Source of the DNA: Synanceia verrucosa
Taxonomy: Eukaryota; Chordata; Actinopteri; Perciformes; Synanceiidae
Reading direction: 5' to 3'
Assembly (NCBI GenBank): GCA_029721515.1
Contig: CM056556.1
Span: 19,782,645-19,846,644, forward strand
DNA length: 64,000 bases
The notes under the pieces are model-generated. The model had not been told where the DNA came from. It ran no database searches and saw only the letters and a program-made list of their open reading frames with translations. This document shows positions 1-10,121 of the stretch, piece after piece (within the stretch, counting starts at the first letter, position 1; each line of letters opens with the position of its first letter). A program made the position numbers and the translations under genes.

Positions 1-426
1 CCAACAATGGCTCTTCTTTCTCAGGAAGCTGAAGCGGACTGGATTTTCTTCTCAACTGCTTGCTAATTTCTACAGGGCCACTATTGAGAGTATCCTGTAT
101 GACAGTGTGGTATGGCAGCTGCATAGCATAGGATAAGAAAAACTTAACAGGACAGCACATGGGATTGTGGGCCGCTGTCTACCAGATAAGGACTCAATCT
201 ACACTGCCCGAGTCCAGAGGATGGCCAGACGCATTGCAACTGATCCCACCCACCCGGGCTACACACTGTTTATACCGATTCCATCAGGAAAGTGGTACAG
301 GAACATTAAAACAAGGACAAAAGACTTAAAGACAGCTTCTTCCCCAGAGCTGTTAAAGCAATAGCCCCCCTGTAGCTTAACACCTACATCCCATCCCCCT
401 ACAGGTACTCTCACACATAACACCCC

Positions 427-472
<46 letters not shown>

Positions 473-945
473 CACCTTTTCATATACATGCAGATTCACA
501 CCCACCCCTGCTGACAATCAAACAGTCCACCAGTCCTTGCACTAAGATGCAATTTATCTTTCACTGCAATATCACATATCTGCTGCTAATATTACTGCTG
601 TATTACTGCACATTTATGCTGTTAATATTGGAAATTCTGCTGCAATATTAAGTCTATACTGCATTTATCACATTTATGCTGTAAATTGTTAATTTATGCT
701 ACAAATATTACATTTGTACTGTATATGTTAGACCTCTGCTGTTATGTACATTTCTGCTGTAACTTATCACATTTTACTGTAAATATCATATCTCCTCTGT
801 GAATATGGGTGTTTATATTCTATGTTTATATTTTATATCTTCATTTCAATTTCCTTATTTATGTGTGTCCTTAAGCTGAGACACTCTACAAAATTTTGCT
901 GTGCATGCATAATGACAATAAAGGCTCTTGAATCTTGATTAGAGC
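1..945 (+). mobile_element. 3' end of an L2/CR1-type LINE
   Basis: The first 363 bases encode the C-terminal tail of a non-LTR reverse transcriptase ORF: the frame at 167-364 has the DPTHPGYTLF and SGKWYR motifs typical of this tail, ending at a stop at 362-364. The part before 167 is in the same style but contains a stop. A 3' UTR follows with repeated gctgtaatatta-like blocks. It ends at about 937-940 with an AATAAA-containing tail (gacaataaaggctcttgaat). The same UTR tail recurs on the minus strand at 29,683-29,990, so this is a dispersed family and not a host gene. The 5' part lies outside the window. Confidence 0.75.
429..469. repeat. (CA)n microsatellite
   Basis: About 20 uninterrupted CA units, inside the LINE 3' UTR just after the reverse transcriptase stop codon. 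Confidence 0.95.
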
Positions 946-1620
946 TCCTGGAAGAACAAGAGCAGTGTATTGATCATTATGCTAGCAGGAGCTAATGACA
1001 TTCCAGAGTTGTCTGAGGTTCCATCTTCCTTGTGGGCTTCCCACAAGTATAATGTAGGGTCATCAAGGGAGCTGAGCCTTTGGTGGTGAATATACAGTTG
1101 CGGTCAAATGTTTACATACACTCGTAAAGAACATACTGTCATGGCTCTCTTGAGTTTCCAGTTATTTCTACAACTCAGTTTTTTTCTGATAGAGTGATTG
1201 GAACATTCCTTTGTCACAAAAACATTAATGAAGTTTGGTTCTTTTATGACTTTATCATGGGTCAACTGAAAATGTGACCAAATCTGTTGGGTCAAAAATA
1301 TACATACAGCAATGCTAATATTTGGTTACATGTCCCTTGGCCATTTTCACTTCAATTAGACACTTTCGGTTGCCACCCACAAGCTTCTCGCAAGCTTCTG
1401 GTTGAATCTTTGACCACTCCTCTTGACATCCCATTTACTCTCTGGAACGCACCAGTTCAATTGGTAGCAAAACAGCCCCACAGCATAATACTACCACCAC
1501 CGTGCTTGACGGTAGGCATGGTTTTCTTGGGGTTACTTTTTCTAATCCAAACATATTGCTGGGCATTGTGGCCAAACAGCTCAATTTTTGTTTCATCTGA
1601 CCACAGAACTTTCCTCCTCC

Positions 1621-2141
1621 TATTATGGAATTTTTCTAAATTTAGGAGTTCCTAAGGTTTGCTAGTGTCCCTTTTTTCACAGCACTAAATCCTTAAACTG
1701 TCCCTCCAGAATGCAGGGTTGAAGCACAGTGTCTCAAGGAAAACAGATGGCTAGTTATCGCTAAGTTGACGAGGTAACCAAGGTCAGAGGAGTCTGCCAG
1801 CGTCGGCCCTTTGATAAGGCCAATGGCTGAGCGTCAGCAAGACAACAGGCGCCACTGTTAGTTCAGAGCTTAGAATGAGCATGCCCTGACTGTAACGCTA
1901 CTCAAGAATAATGTATGGTAATATACTTGTACTTAACTGGGTGTTAGTTTATAAGGCTGAGCACCATAGGGGAAGGCAGGAATATCAGCGGACTCTGGCA
2001 GCTGTACAGTTGTCCACGACGAAGTTCATATTCCTCCTGATATATCAGAATCTTCAATAAATGTTATTTCTTTATTCAACTGCAGAAGGCTCCTGTGTAC
2101 ATCCATTCTCCCATCATTGACTGGTCAATATTTTCCACAAC
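1621..2141 (+). mobile_element. insertion inside the Tc1 element, possibly a solo LTR
   Basis: This block separates two pieces of the Tc1 transposase that would otherwise be adjacent. Its plus strand looks like the 3' part of an LTR: an AATAAA signal at about 2,055-2,060, a T-rich stretch, and an end reading ccacaaca (CA terminus) at 2,141. I could not find a clear TG start or a target duplication, so the left boundary and the LTR call are uncertain. Confidence 0.35.
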
Positions 2142-2180
2142 AGTCTTATCTTTGTCCATGTGATCAGCAGCAAACTTCAG

Positions 2181-2573
2181 TCAAGCCTTAAGGTGCCGCT
2201 TTTGGAGCAAAGGCTTCCTTCTTGCACAGCAGCCTCTCAGTCCATGGCGATGCAAAACATGCTTGACTGTGGACACTGTCACCTGTGTTCCAGCAGCTGC
2301 TAATTCTTGGTAGATCTGTTTTTTGGTGGTTCTCGGTTGACTCTTCACCCTCCTGACCAATTTTCTCTCAGCATCAGGTGATAGCTTGCATTTTCTTCCT
2401 GATCGTGGCAGTGACAAAACAGTGCCATGCATTTTACACTTACAAACAATAGTCTGCACTGTTGCTCTTGGGACCTGCAGCTGCGTTGAAATGGCTCCAA
2501 GTGACTTTCCTCACTTGTTCAAGTCAATGATTCGCCTTTTCAGATCCGTGCTGAGCTCCTTTGACTTTCCCAT
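2181..2573 (-). pseudogene. Tc1 transposase N-terminal region, broken
   Basis: On the minus strand an ATG at 2,573 opens the Tc1 start (MGKSKELSTDLKRRIIDLNK). It is stopped after about 20 codons by a TGA. The same frame then continues with the paired helix-turn-helix region, including an SGRKCKLS hinge (GRPR-like) and the second helical domain down to 2,181. Normal Tc1 transposase is about 340 residues. Here the catalytic part is separated by the 1,621-2,141 insertion and frame-broken, so no active enzyme is possible. Confidence 0.8.
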
Positions 2574-2866
2574 TGTAGCATTTGTGGGCGTTTTTATCCA
2601 ATGAGCCCAATTTAATGGCCCCAGAGAAGTCACCAGCTGTAGTCACTCATGATCACTCACAAGAAGTTAAGAGGCTGTGCTATGAAGCTCATTTCATTGA
2701 CACAACTTTCTAAGTCACCAATATTGCTAATTCATGTTGCTGTATATGTATATTTTTGACCCAGCAGATTTGGTCACATTTTCAGTTGACCCATAATAAA
2801 GTCATAAAAGAACTAAACTTCATGAATGTTTTTGTGACAAAGAAGCATCTGTTCCAATCACTCTAG

Positions 2867-4341
2867 CTATATGCTTGAAAATGGGATTGCTGAGCCATCT
2901 TCCTCCGCTTTTTCCACCAGCAAGCATGGTGATGCCCAAGCGGAGGAAGATGGCTCAGCAATCCCATTTTCAAGCATATATTGGATCTCTGTATCCATCA
3001 CTCTGCGCTTATCCCCTGACACTCTATAGAAACGCTGGTGAATTGCTTTCGCTGTACCCACATCTATATCATGTTGGACCAAATGAGTTTGTCTCAGTGT
3101 ATCCCCAAACAATTCAGGAAAACGCTGGATCAACGCAGACAATTGCGCACTCTGTGCCTTGTTCAAATGTGCCAACAATGATGGCAGATTTCTCAGTGTC
3201 TCACTATTTGATAGTCGACCTCGCAGCAGCCCGTCATCGGGTACTGCAACCCCATCGTCCTCCCCCGCAAAGAACGAAGTCCCAGCTGCTACAGCTGACA
3301 CAGATTTAGACTCACGACAATAATACGGTTTTAGGAGATTAATATGGCAAAGTTGTATTGCTTTCTTGCAGTTTGGGGTTGACAGAATATAATTTTGATC
3401 AGTCTCCTGACGCAACACAGTATATGGACCACAAAACCTAGCCTGGAACGGTGAATGAATCAAGGGCAGCAATGCCAGAACTTGGTCGCCAGGACTAAAG
3501 ACGCGCTGTTCTGCTCTCTGGTCATACAACCGTTTCATCTTTCCCTGGGATGCTGACAACTTAGCCTTGGCCATCTCCCCCGCTAAATACAAGCAGTGTC
3601 TAAAACCATTTATATAATCAAGTAGGTTCGATGGAGGTTCCGGCAACGATGCAACAGCGTCACGCAACACTGTGAGTGGTCCACGTACTGAATGGCCAAA
3701 CACTAACTCATTAGGGCTAAACCCTGTACTATCCTGCACCACTTCCCTGGCAGCTAGCAGGAGCCACGGCAGCCCTTCCTCCCAGTCCTGATTTAACTCG
3801 ACACAGTAACTACACAATAATGATTTTAATGGTTGGTGGAACCTTTCTAGAGCACCCTGGCTCTGTGCATGGTAGGCAGAAGACATGTTATGTTTGACCT
3901 TTAATTGTTTCAACACTTGTGAAAAAAGATGAGACGAGAAATTTGACCCCTGGTCGCTTTGAATGACTTTTGTTATCCCAAATATGGAAACAAATTGCGA
4001 CAGCGCCTTTACAACTGACCTTGCTGTAATGGAACGCAAGGGATATGCAGCTGGATAACGTGTACTTTGACACATCATTGTCAACAAGTAGTTGCTACCA
4101 GATTTGGAACGAGGTAACAGGCCGACACAATCGATCAATAGATGTTCAAATGGCTGGGCAATAGCTGGAATGGGATAAAGCGGTGCTGGATTTATCCCCT
4201 GATTAGGTTTCCCCGTTCTCTGACAAGTACGGCACGATTTAACAAAACGGGACACATCTTTCTTTAGACGAGGCCAAAAAAAATATTGCAAGATATAGTT
4301 ATATGTCTTATGAACACCCAGGTGTCCTAACTGGTCATGAA
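2867..4341 (-). pseudogene. gypsy integrase followed by the first part of reverse transcriptase
   Basis: After a frameshift near 4,330 the frame stays open to 2,867. The HHCC zinc finger begins upstream of the ORF's first Met (HDQLGHLGVH) and ends with CRTC. The catalytic core has D (LLIDCVG), D (QSDQGSNF) and E (GALERFHQ), so the DDE triad is intact. A GPY/F module (FCGPYTVLRQ) follows. About 90 linker residues later the frame reads the conserved start of reverse transcriptase: YRVSGDKRR, then ENGIAEPSSSAWASPCLLVE. RT then stops being genuine at the 43-bp inverted repeat, where the ORF runs into the inverted copy and ends. No YxDD motif or RNase H is present. Order IN-GPY/F-RT is visible directly. 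Confidence 0.85.
2868..2980. repeat. perfect 43-bp inverted repeat with 27-bp loop
   Basis: Arms 2,868-2,910 and 2,938-2,980 are exact reverse complements. The right arm is the genuine reverse-transcriptase coding sequence of the gypsy element. The left arm is an inverted copy of it, placed exactly at the junction with the truncated Tc1 end. It could extrude as a long hairpin and looks like a fold-back repair scar. Confidence 0.9.
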
Positions 4342-5187
4342 AAATTTTTCAAGAACCACAACCTGAAACACTGGCTTTCCAACAAAGCTTACACAATGTG
4401 GTGACCACTTCCTCACCAGGAGACCTTCTTGCAGAAGATAGCCACCCGCAGCACTCCTCGCAGCCTCCTTTGAGAGAACAGCGTCAAACAGATGGCTCAG
4501 GGAAGGATCAGCCTTCTGCTCTGCTCCCAGAACACTACGAGAAACCGACAGTAATGAGTCAAGGACATTTACAACATCATCTACCTCTTGTCCTTTCTCA
4601 GGCTCCTCCTGTGGACGACTCATAGCCCGTGTCACAGCACATGCTGTAAACACATCTGGGAAGCTCTGAGCATTCTCATCCAGGTTACTGGTTACCATAG
4701 GTGATGATGACACAATCGGGGGTGGTGGAGCGTCGGCCCACACCTGGCTGCCAGCGAGACCGTTCCCCAGAATGACATCCACGCCTCTGATTGGCAGCTC
4801 CGGACGGACCCCCATGGTAACCTCTCCCTACACAAAACCACAGTCAAGGCAGAGAGAATGCAGCGGAACAGGCTCAACCTTTAATCCCATACCTTGCATC
4901 AAAACAAAGTCCCCAGTGTCAGAGTCCTTAGAAAAAGGCAATACAGAGCTCAAAATGTATGAGTCATGTGCAGCTGTGTCTCTCAGAATTTTTACCGGTT
5001 TACTGTTACCGTCCCGAAGTGACACACAGCCTTCAGACATAAATGCTGAGAAGTCAGACCCTGTCCCACTCTTAAGCTGTTGAGGAGGAAACACAGAGAG
5101 AGGCGCCACACACACAGCACAAACACTAGAACTTGCCTGACCCCCACTATTTCCCCGCCGAGCATTAGCTTTTGGACATTCAGCTTT
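4327..5187 (-). pseudogene. gypsy aspartic protease and pol linker, broken
   Basis: This continues in the same frame as gag after the stop at about 5,186. The retropepsin active site appears as ILRDTAAHDS (DT-A in place of the usual DT-G). The flap/C-terminal region reads LPIRGVDVILGN, typical of gypsy proteases. One in-frame TAG near 4,830 splits it. A roughly 100-residue linker follows, then the beginning of the integrase zinc region (VVLEKFF), where the frame is lost. The substitution at the third catalytic residue and the stops mean it is inactive. In the intact family this enzyme cuts the Gag-Pol polyprotein. Confidence 0.75.
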
Positions 5188-6073
5188 CTAGTGCCCCCTT
5201 CCTTTACAAAAATTACACACACGTGAGAAATCTAACTGAAAATGTCCCCTTCCAGTGTACTCCGACTTACCATAGCGTGGAGGCCGCTTCTCTCCCCACT
5301 GAGCTGGGCCTCGATACCCACCTGACTCAGGAGCCCGAAAATCTCTCTGATGTATCAACACATATTCGTCTGCTAATACAGCGGCCTCGGCGGCAGTCCT
5401 CACCTTGTGCTCACTGATGTAGACTGAAATGTGGCTGGGAAGAGAATTTTTAATTTTTTCCAACACAATCATGTCACATAAAGCATCAAAGGTGTCAACC
5501 TGTGAAGCTGTGCACCACCGACCAAAAAAAGTGACCAGATCCCTGGCAAACTCAATATAAGTTTGTTTGCCAGACTTCTCCCAGGATCTGACTTTCTGGT
5601 AGTAGGCCTGAGGAACCAATTCATAAATTTTCAACACCGCAGCTTTAACCATTTGATAAACTCTGCTCTTCGCCACCGACAGAGCTGAATAAGCTTCCTG
5701 AGCCTTACCAGTTAATACACATTGTAACAAAAGAGTACGATCAGAGTCAGACCAGCCCCTGCTCTCAGCTACACGCTCGAATAAAGAGAAAAATGTGTCG
5801 GGGTCGCGTTCATTGAACTGTGGAACTAAGCGTAGATTACCACCAACATCAAATGACGAACTAGAACCCCCCACATGATCACGCGCAGCCCCTCCAGCAT
5901 GCAAGCCTAGCCTATATTGTTCCAGCTCCAGCCTTTTCAGTTCAATTTCGCTATTTAATTTCATCCCCGACATCCAAGTCAAAATGTTCTGCAATAAGGA
6001 CCAATTGTTCACGGGAGAAACCCTCCAGCAACTCCTCTGATGGCTCTCTCACAAACTCTTCCACACTCGCCAT
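5188..6073 (-). pseudogene. gag: gypsy gag with SCAN-like capsid domain, broken
   Basis: Capsid protein of the retrotransposon. The likely original start is the ATG at 6,073 (MASVEEFVREPSEEL). A one-base frameshift near 5,965 moves the reading into the frame open to 5,188 (274 codons from its own first Met). In that frame residues ~65-130 form the N-terminal capsid half (FNERDPDTFFSLFER). Residues ~135-222 read like a SCAN domain: YYQKVRSW, YIEFARDL, IVLEKIKNSLP and AAVLADEYVL in the order expected of SCAN helices. A CCHC zinc knuckle (CNFCKGRGH, then KAEC) ends the ORF, but the residue after its His has become a stop (TAG where Trp would be usual). SCAN domains of tetrapod zinc-finger proteins are known to derive from Gmr1-type gag. 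Confidence 0.8.
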
Positions 6074-6574
6074 CACTTCTCGCCACTCACCTTCACTTAG
6101 TCCGCTCCCTATTTAGCCACTGAAAAATGAAACAAAACACGCAGCACGCAGAGCCAAACACAGCCCACGCAGCCCAATCGTCACCAAGGCACTGTCTCCC
6201 TAACTGCCTAACAAGACTAACTAAAGCTCCCCCCTAGTCTTCAGGCGCTAATTGTGGTGGGTATTTACGTACTTTTTACCGCAGACCCGGCAAAGCAACC
6301 AACTATTGGCGACCTCACCTGCAGCCTCGGCCGTGCTCCTGAGCTAACTGCTCCAACCACTTTCACCCCACACTACAACCCCCCACTACGAACACCAAAG
6401 GGAGTCCGTACTTCAGTCTAACAGAGACAGAAACTTCGGCAACTAACAATGGCCGTGGCTGGCTGCCGGACCCACTGCCGCGAAGGCCACTGCTGCTGTC
6501 GTCATTCACAAAACTCATGGTATTCTGACCACAAGTCTCACCTAAGCTTTGGAAAATCAACTGAGTCAACGAAA

Positions 6575-6589
6575 CGGACGAGCCCCCAC
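6575..6589 (-). other. retrotransposon primer-binding site (tRNA-Pro type)
   Basis: The minus strand reads tgggggctcgtccg two bases after a putative LTR end (tgtaaca). This matches 14 positions of the classical 18-nt site complementary to the tRNA-Pro 3' end. Its position just outside the LTR and upstream of gag is as expected. Confidence 0.7.
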
Positions 6590-6592
6590 TTG

Positions 6593-7045
6593 TTACAGTC
6601 CGGCTCGTGGACTGTAACCAAGGACGGGAGAGGAGACGAGATTCAACTACAGACAACGTGTGTTTATTTGTAACATAAGGAAACGAAACGAAAGATCAGT
6701 GTCTGTGATCAGTAGTGTAAGCGTGTATGGATGCATATATGCGTGTGTGAGTGCATATATGCGTGTGTGAGTGCAAAACAAAAAAAGAAGGAAAGGGAGA
6801 GCACAGTCGTGCCGTGGCGCCCCGCCCCCCCCCAGATGGCATGGAAGGCGTTCCCCCCACAGATAGCGTGGAAAAGAGTTCCCCCTCAGACGGCGTAGAA
6901 AGAGTTCCCCCCCAGACGGCGTGGAAAGAGTTCCCCCTCAGACGGCGTGGAAGTGTTCGTATAAATGCGCTTCACGGGGCCCAGGTGTAGCACATCCCCT
7001 GATGACGATCCCACCTCCCTGAACCTGAGGAACAAAACAGACCAA
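6593..7045 (-). repeat. 5' LTR-like segment of the gypsy element
   Basis: Bounded on the gag side by the CA terminus at about 6,593, next to the primer site. The minus strand carries an AATAAA poly(A) signal near 6,661-6,668. The U3 part contains a short GC-rich tandem array (6,835-6,955). The outer edge is not sharp: L2-type LINE sequence starts at about 7,055, and no partner LTR exists in the window to define the end. Confidence 0.55.
6835..6955. repeat. tandem array of a ~25-28-bp unit in the LTR
   Basis: About four to five imperfect copies of a unit containing agttccccctcagacggcgt. It sits in what would be the U3 region, where tandem enhancer-like repeats are common in LTRs. Confidence 0.8.
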
Positions 7046-7054
7046 CCAGCAGCC

Positions 7055-7920
7055 TGTCCCCTGGGGTCCATATATAGGAAACATGAAATTCTTTTCCATT
7101 GCTTCGCAGATGATGTGCAGGTGTACTCCCCACTGAACGTCCCCTCGAAGGAATCCATGCTGTTTTTAACTGCTTAAGTGATGTAAAAACATGGATGGAC
7201 TTGAATTTTCTTAGGTTAAATGAAAATAAAACTGAAGTCATCTTGTTTGGTCACCCTGACCTTGTCCAGGTCCTTGCACACTAGCACCCTATATAAGATT
7301 TCAGGCTAGGAGTCTTGGTGTCAAAATGCAGCAGCTCACCTACTAACTGAGACAAAGAAATGGGAGCATATTACGCCAGTGCTTTCCTCACTTCACTGGT
7401 TGCCGGTTAAGTTTAGGATTGATTTTAAGGTTCTTTTATAAGCTATTTGTTTTTAAGTGTTGAAATGAACTGGCCCCTGAATATCTAGCTGACCTTGTTA
7501 AGGTGCATCCACCCTCCAGAGCCCTCAGGTCAGCTGACCAGATGGTCCTGGATGTCCCTCGATCACACTTAAAGTCAAGAGAAAATCAAGCATTTGCTGT
7601 GGTGGCTCCCACTCTGTGGAATGCTCTGCCCTTTTCCGTGCGGTTGGCGAACAGCCTCTCCATGTTTAAAGCCCGTCTAAAGACCCACCTGTTCTCCCTG
7701 GCCTTTGGCTAAGCAGAGTCACTTGTTTGTATCGTTTATCTGTTTTATTTCACCTGTTTGTTTCTTTTATCTGTTTTATTTCACCTATTTGTATCTTTTA
7801 TCTGTTTTTATTTCACCTGCTTTTATCTTTAATGTATGCTGTAAAGCACTTTGGTTGGCCACTGGCTTTTTAAATGTGCTATATAAGTAAAACTGACATT
7901 GACATTGACATTGACATACT
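7055..7920 (+). mobile_element. L2-type LINE 3' part (RT remnant and tail)
   Basis: The plus strand begins inside reverse transcriptase: FHCFADDVQVYSP contains the catalytic ADD box at about 7,100-7,135. It continues with NENKTEVILFG and, at 7,503-7,712, the C-terminal tail motif PTLWNALPFSVR followed by FKARLKTHLF and a stop at 7,710. The 3' UTR holds imperfect tandem repeats (atctgttttatttcacctg) and ends in gacattgaca repeats near 7,915, the usual L2 tail. Frameshifts and a deletion break the ORF. Confidence 0.8.
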
Positions 7921-8290
7921 ACCAGCTGCTCAAGATAAGAAAGTGCCTGACTATTCAGTGCTTTAAAGGTGAGGAGGATTTTTTTTTAAGTCTAGGCTAA
8001 TACAAGAGTAACAGGGTCTCTCTTCCTGGTTCTGGCCAGAAAATGTACTGCAGCCCTCTGGATCAGCTAGAGTGTCTTGATAGACTTATTGGAGCGGACT
8101 GATAGTGAGGAGTTGCAGTAGTCCAGCCTAGAAGTAACAAATGGACTAATGAATGTCCCTGAAGTTCTAGAGGTTTGTTTTATGTGCGAACTGGAATAAT
8201 GTCAGTTAAAATCAGGATATTTACCGTCATCAAGGTTTTGATGTCCTGCTTGGAGTTTAGTTTTGTAATTGGTTGGTTTTGTCTGGCTTG
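7921..8290. repeat. dispersed repeat, also at 49,560-49,915
   Basis: The text around 'cattcagtgctttaaaggtg' and 'ttgcagtagtccag' belongs to a high-copy fish repeat. A related block in the same orientation occurs at 49,560-49,915. It abuts the minus-strand LINE fragments and may be part of the same element. I cannot assign its class. Confidence 0.5.
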
Positions 8291-8437
8291 ATCTATAAAT
8301 ATAACTGGGTATCATCTGCATAACAATGTAGGTCTATGGAGTATTTTCTAATAACACTGCCTAAAGAAGCATAAGTGAATAGAATTGGCCCTGGCACAGA
8401 ACGTTCAGGAACTCCATCACTGACTTTGGAGTGCATG
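8291..8437 (-). pseudogene. LINE reverse transcriptase fragment (downstream piece)
   Basis: The minus strand encodes the RT motifs GVPERSVPGPILF (normally GVPQGSVLGP) and HCYADDTQLYL, the catalytic ADD box. Its upstream neighbour in the original element is now at 9,986-10,120, displaced by the hAT insertion at 8,438-9,977. Confidence 0.8.
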
Positions 8438-9532
8438 CAGGGAATAAAACTAGTCCCCGCCAAGCGCCAATGGCGGGTAGAATTTGGGTTTGGCGTGTAA
8501 AACAAAACTAAGCACCCGCCAATGGCCGATGATATTTGGGACCAGATTTGGGACCCTCACCGCTCACTGTCTATCTATTTACTGTGACGTTGCTGGGTAT
8601 GCGTCCTGCGTCCCTGACACATTAAAATCTGAAAGGAAGACGCAGTAAATTCACTATCCATGCGACCAGGGGGACGCAGTTTATTTTCCCCATGGAAAAC
8701 GGTGCATTGTGATCGACAACTGGTGTGTAAAATCACAGTAATGGGCGAAAGAAACCTTGCTGTCAGCAGAGCAGACAAGCGCCGTTTCAACCCTCTGTTT
8801 ATCTGCTCAGAGCAGACGTGATCCCCTGTAAACAGTATGGACATGCTAGTTTAGCTGCTACCAAAACAACTAGCCAGACTAGCGGATTTCATTTCAACAA
8901 TTAAAGATATAAACTTCATAGTATATAAAGCCACATTTCCACAGCTCGATGTTGTACTTATTTGTGTCGATGATGTTTTAATGTTTAGGGGATGTAATGA
9001 AATAAATAAGACATACTCCGGGAGTGTTGGTCCTGTCCGGTATCAAATAATGAATCATTTTCGGTGCCAAATTCTGACACCCAAGTGTCTGTGAGCCATG
9101 CTCTCAACTGTCATTATGGACGGAATCTGTCGCCCTCAGATTCATAGAGACACTGATCCGACCCAGCATAAAGTGACAAACGCCGCTGGTAAAACAGAGG
9201 ATTAATGTCATTGCAGCAGCAACGGGAGCCTGGCGTTTGTGTTTGGTGCGTTCATGTGTACATGAATGTCGGAATTTCTAAGCTCCAAATCAGAATTCAA
9301 ATCAGAACCCCCCGTGAAGTTGGATCTCAAATTCAGAAAGTCAAATTAATCTCACCAACCTGACATAGAATTCATGCTGACTGACTGACTTGATTAGAGC
9401 TCCAAGCGGACACACCATAAGGCAAACTCTCACTCTGTCTGTCTGTGTCTGTTGATCATCATCAGATTATTATCTAGCATGTCTACCACGATAAAGCCCA
9501 CATTATGCAAAAACAATGAGCTGATGATGATG

Positions 9533-9569
<37 letters not shown>

Positions 9570-9977
9570 GTGAATATTGATGACCATGATTAAAGACCAA
9601 ATCACACAAAATTTATATATTTATCTATCTATCTATCTATCTATCTATCTGGTATTATTTATCTATCTATAATTATCTAATTTTATTCAAGTCTTGTGAC
9701 TGTTACTCTGTTACAAATGAACCTGTTCTGGATGTTATAAATAATTAGAAAAAAAAGTAAAAGTAAAAGCATGTATACTTCTGATACTTGTTGTTGTTCT
9801 TATGTCATGCATATATTTAGCTGATGTTTATATTAACAGTAAAATAATGCATCAGAAGATATTTTCTGTTGGATAATGCAAGATTTTTTTTTGGCCGGTA
9901 AAAATATGTTTGGCTAGTACAATTCTGGAGGTCACTAGCCAATGGCCAGTGAGCCAGAATCTTAGTTTTACACCCTG
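8438..9977. mobile_element. non-autonomous hAT element (1,540 bp) inside the LINE
   Basis: The termini are inverted: left cagggaataaaacta, right (reverse complement) cagggtgtaaaacta. Flanking 8-mers agtgcatg (8,430-8,437) and agtgaatg (9,978-9,985) differ at one base, an aged 8-bp hAT target duplication. The element sits within LINE RT coding sequence. Subterminal gccaatggcc-like motifs occur at both ends. No transposase ORF is visible. Inside are ATT/ATCT microsatellites and a copy of the dispersed family described at 35,830 (reverse orientation, 9,060-9,390). A related fragment in the opposite orientation lies at 50,370-50,550. Confidence 0.85.
9522..9650. repeat. (ATA)n and (ATCT)n microsatellites
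   Basis: Uninterrupted ATA/ATG-type trinucleotides at 9,522-9,569 and TATC tetranucleotides at 9,621-9,650, both within the hAT element. Confidence 0.95.
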
Positions 9978-9985
9978 AGTGAATG

Positions 9986-10121
9986 GAGTATTCATCATTA
10001 ACATGCACAGTATGCAACAGATCAATCTGATGCCAATTAAATGTTTTAATCTCTGCAATAGGATATGATAGTCAATAGTGTCGAAGACAGCATTAATATC
10101 TAGCAAGAGAAGTACAGAGAC
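9986..10121 (-). pseudogene. LINE reverse transcriptase fragment (upstream piece)
   Basis: The minus strand encodes LLDINAVFDTIDYHILLQRL, the conserved RT block carrying the first catalytic Asp (AFDTIDH in intact copies). This continues the RT piece at 8,291-8,437 once the hAT element between them is ignored. Confidence 0.75.

Larger units (their letters stand above)
1095..2866 (-). mobile_element. Tc1-like DNA transposon, decayed and truncated at one end
   Basis: The left end follows a TA dinucleotide and begins with a Tc1-type inverted repeat (cagttgcggtcaaatgttta) of about 210 bp. The inner part of the same repeat returns inverted at about 2,760-2,866, but its outer 90 bp or so are missing where the gypsy element begins. 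The interior on the minus strand is Tc1 transposase: 1,320-1,620 encodes the catalytic core region (frame-broken) and 2,181-2,573 the N-terminal DNA-binding part. A foreign block at about 1,621-2,141 interrupts the coding region. A second, shorter copy of the same family lies at 41,675-42,235. Confidence 0.8.
2867..7045 (-). mobile_element. Ty3/gypsy retrotransposon of the Gmr1 type, 3'-truncated
   Basis: Reading the minus strand from the right: an LTR-like segment (about 7,045-6,593), a tRNA-Pro-type primer site, gag (from 6,073), aspartic protease, integrase, then the start of reverse transcriptase, where it is cut off at about 2,867. Integrase therefore precedes reverse transcriptase, the reverse of ordinary gypsy order and the defining order of the Gmr1 group of deuterostome gypsy elements. 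RNase H, most of RT and the 3' LTR are missing. Gag and protease share one frame with two in-frame stops, and a frameshift separates protease from integrase, so the element is dead. Confidence 0.85.

Noticed and set aside
960..1090. Short open minus-strand stretch considered as a trhr tail exon
   Set aside because: No match to the receptor C-terminus and no TM7 coding next to it; it lies between a LINE tail and a Tc1 end.
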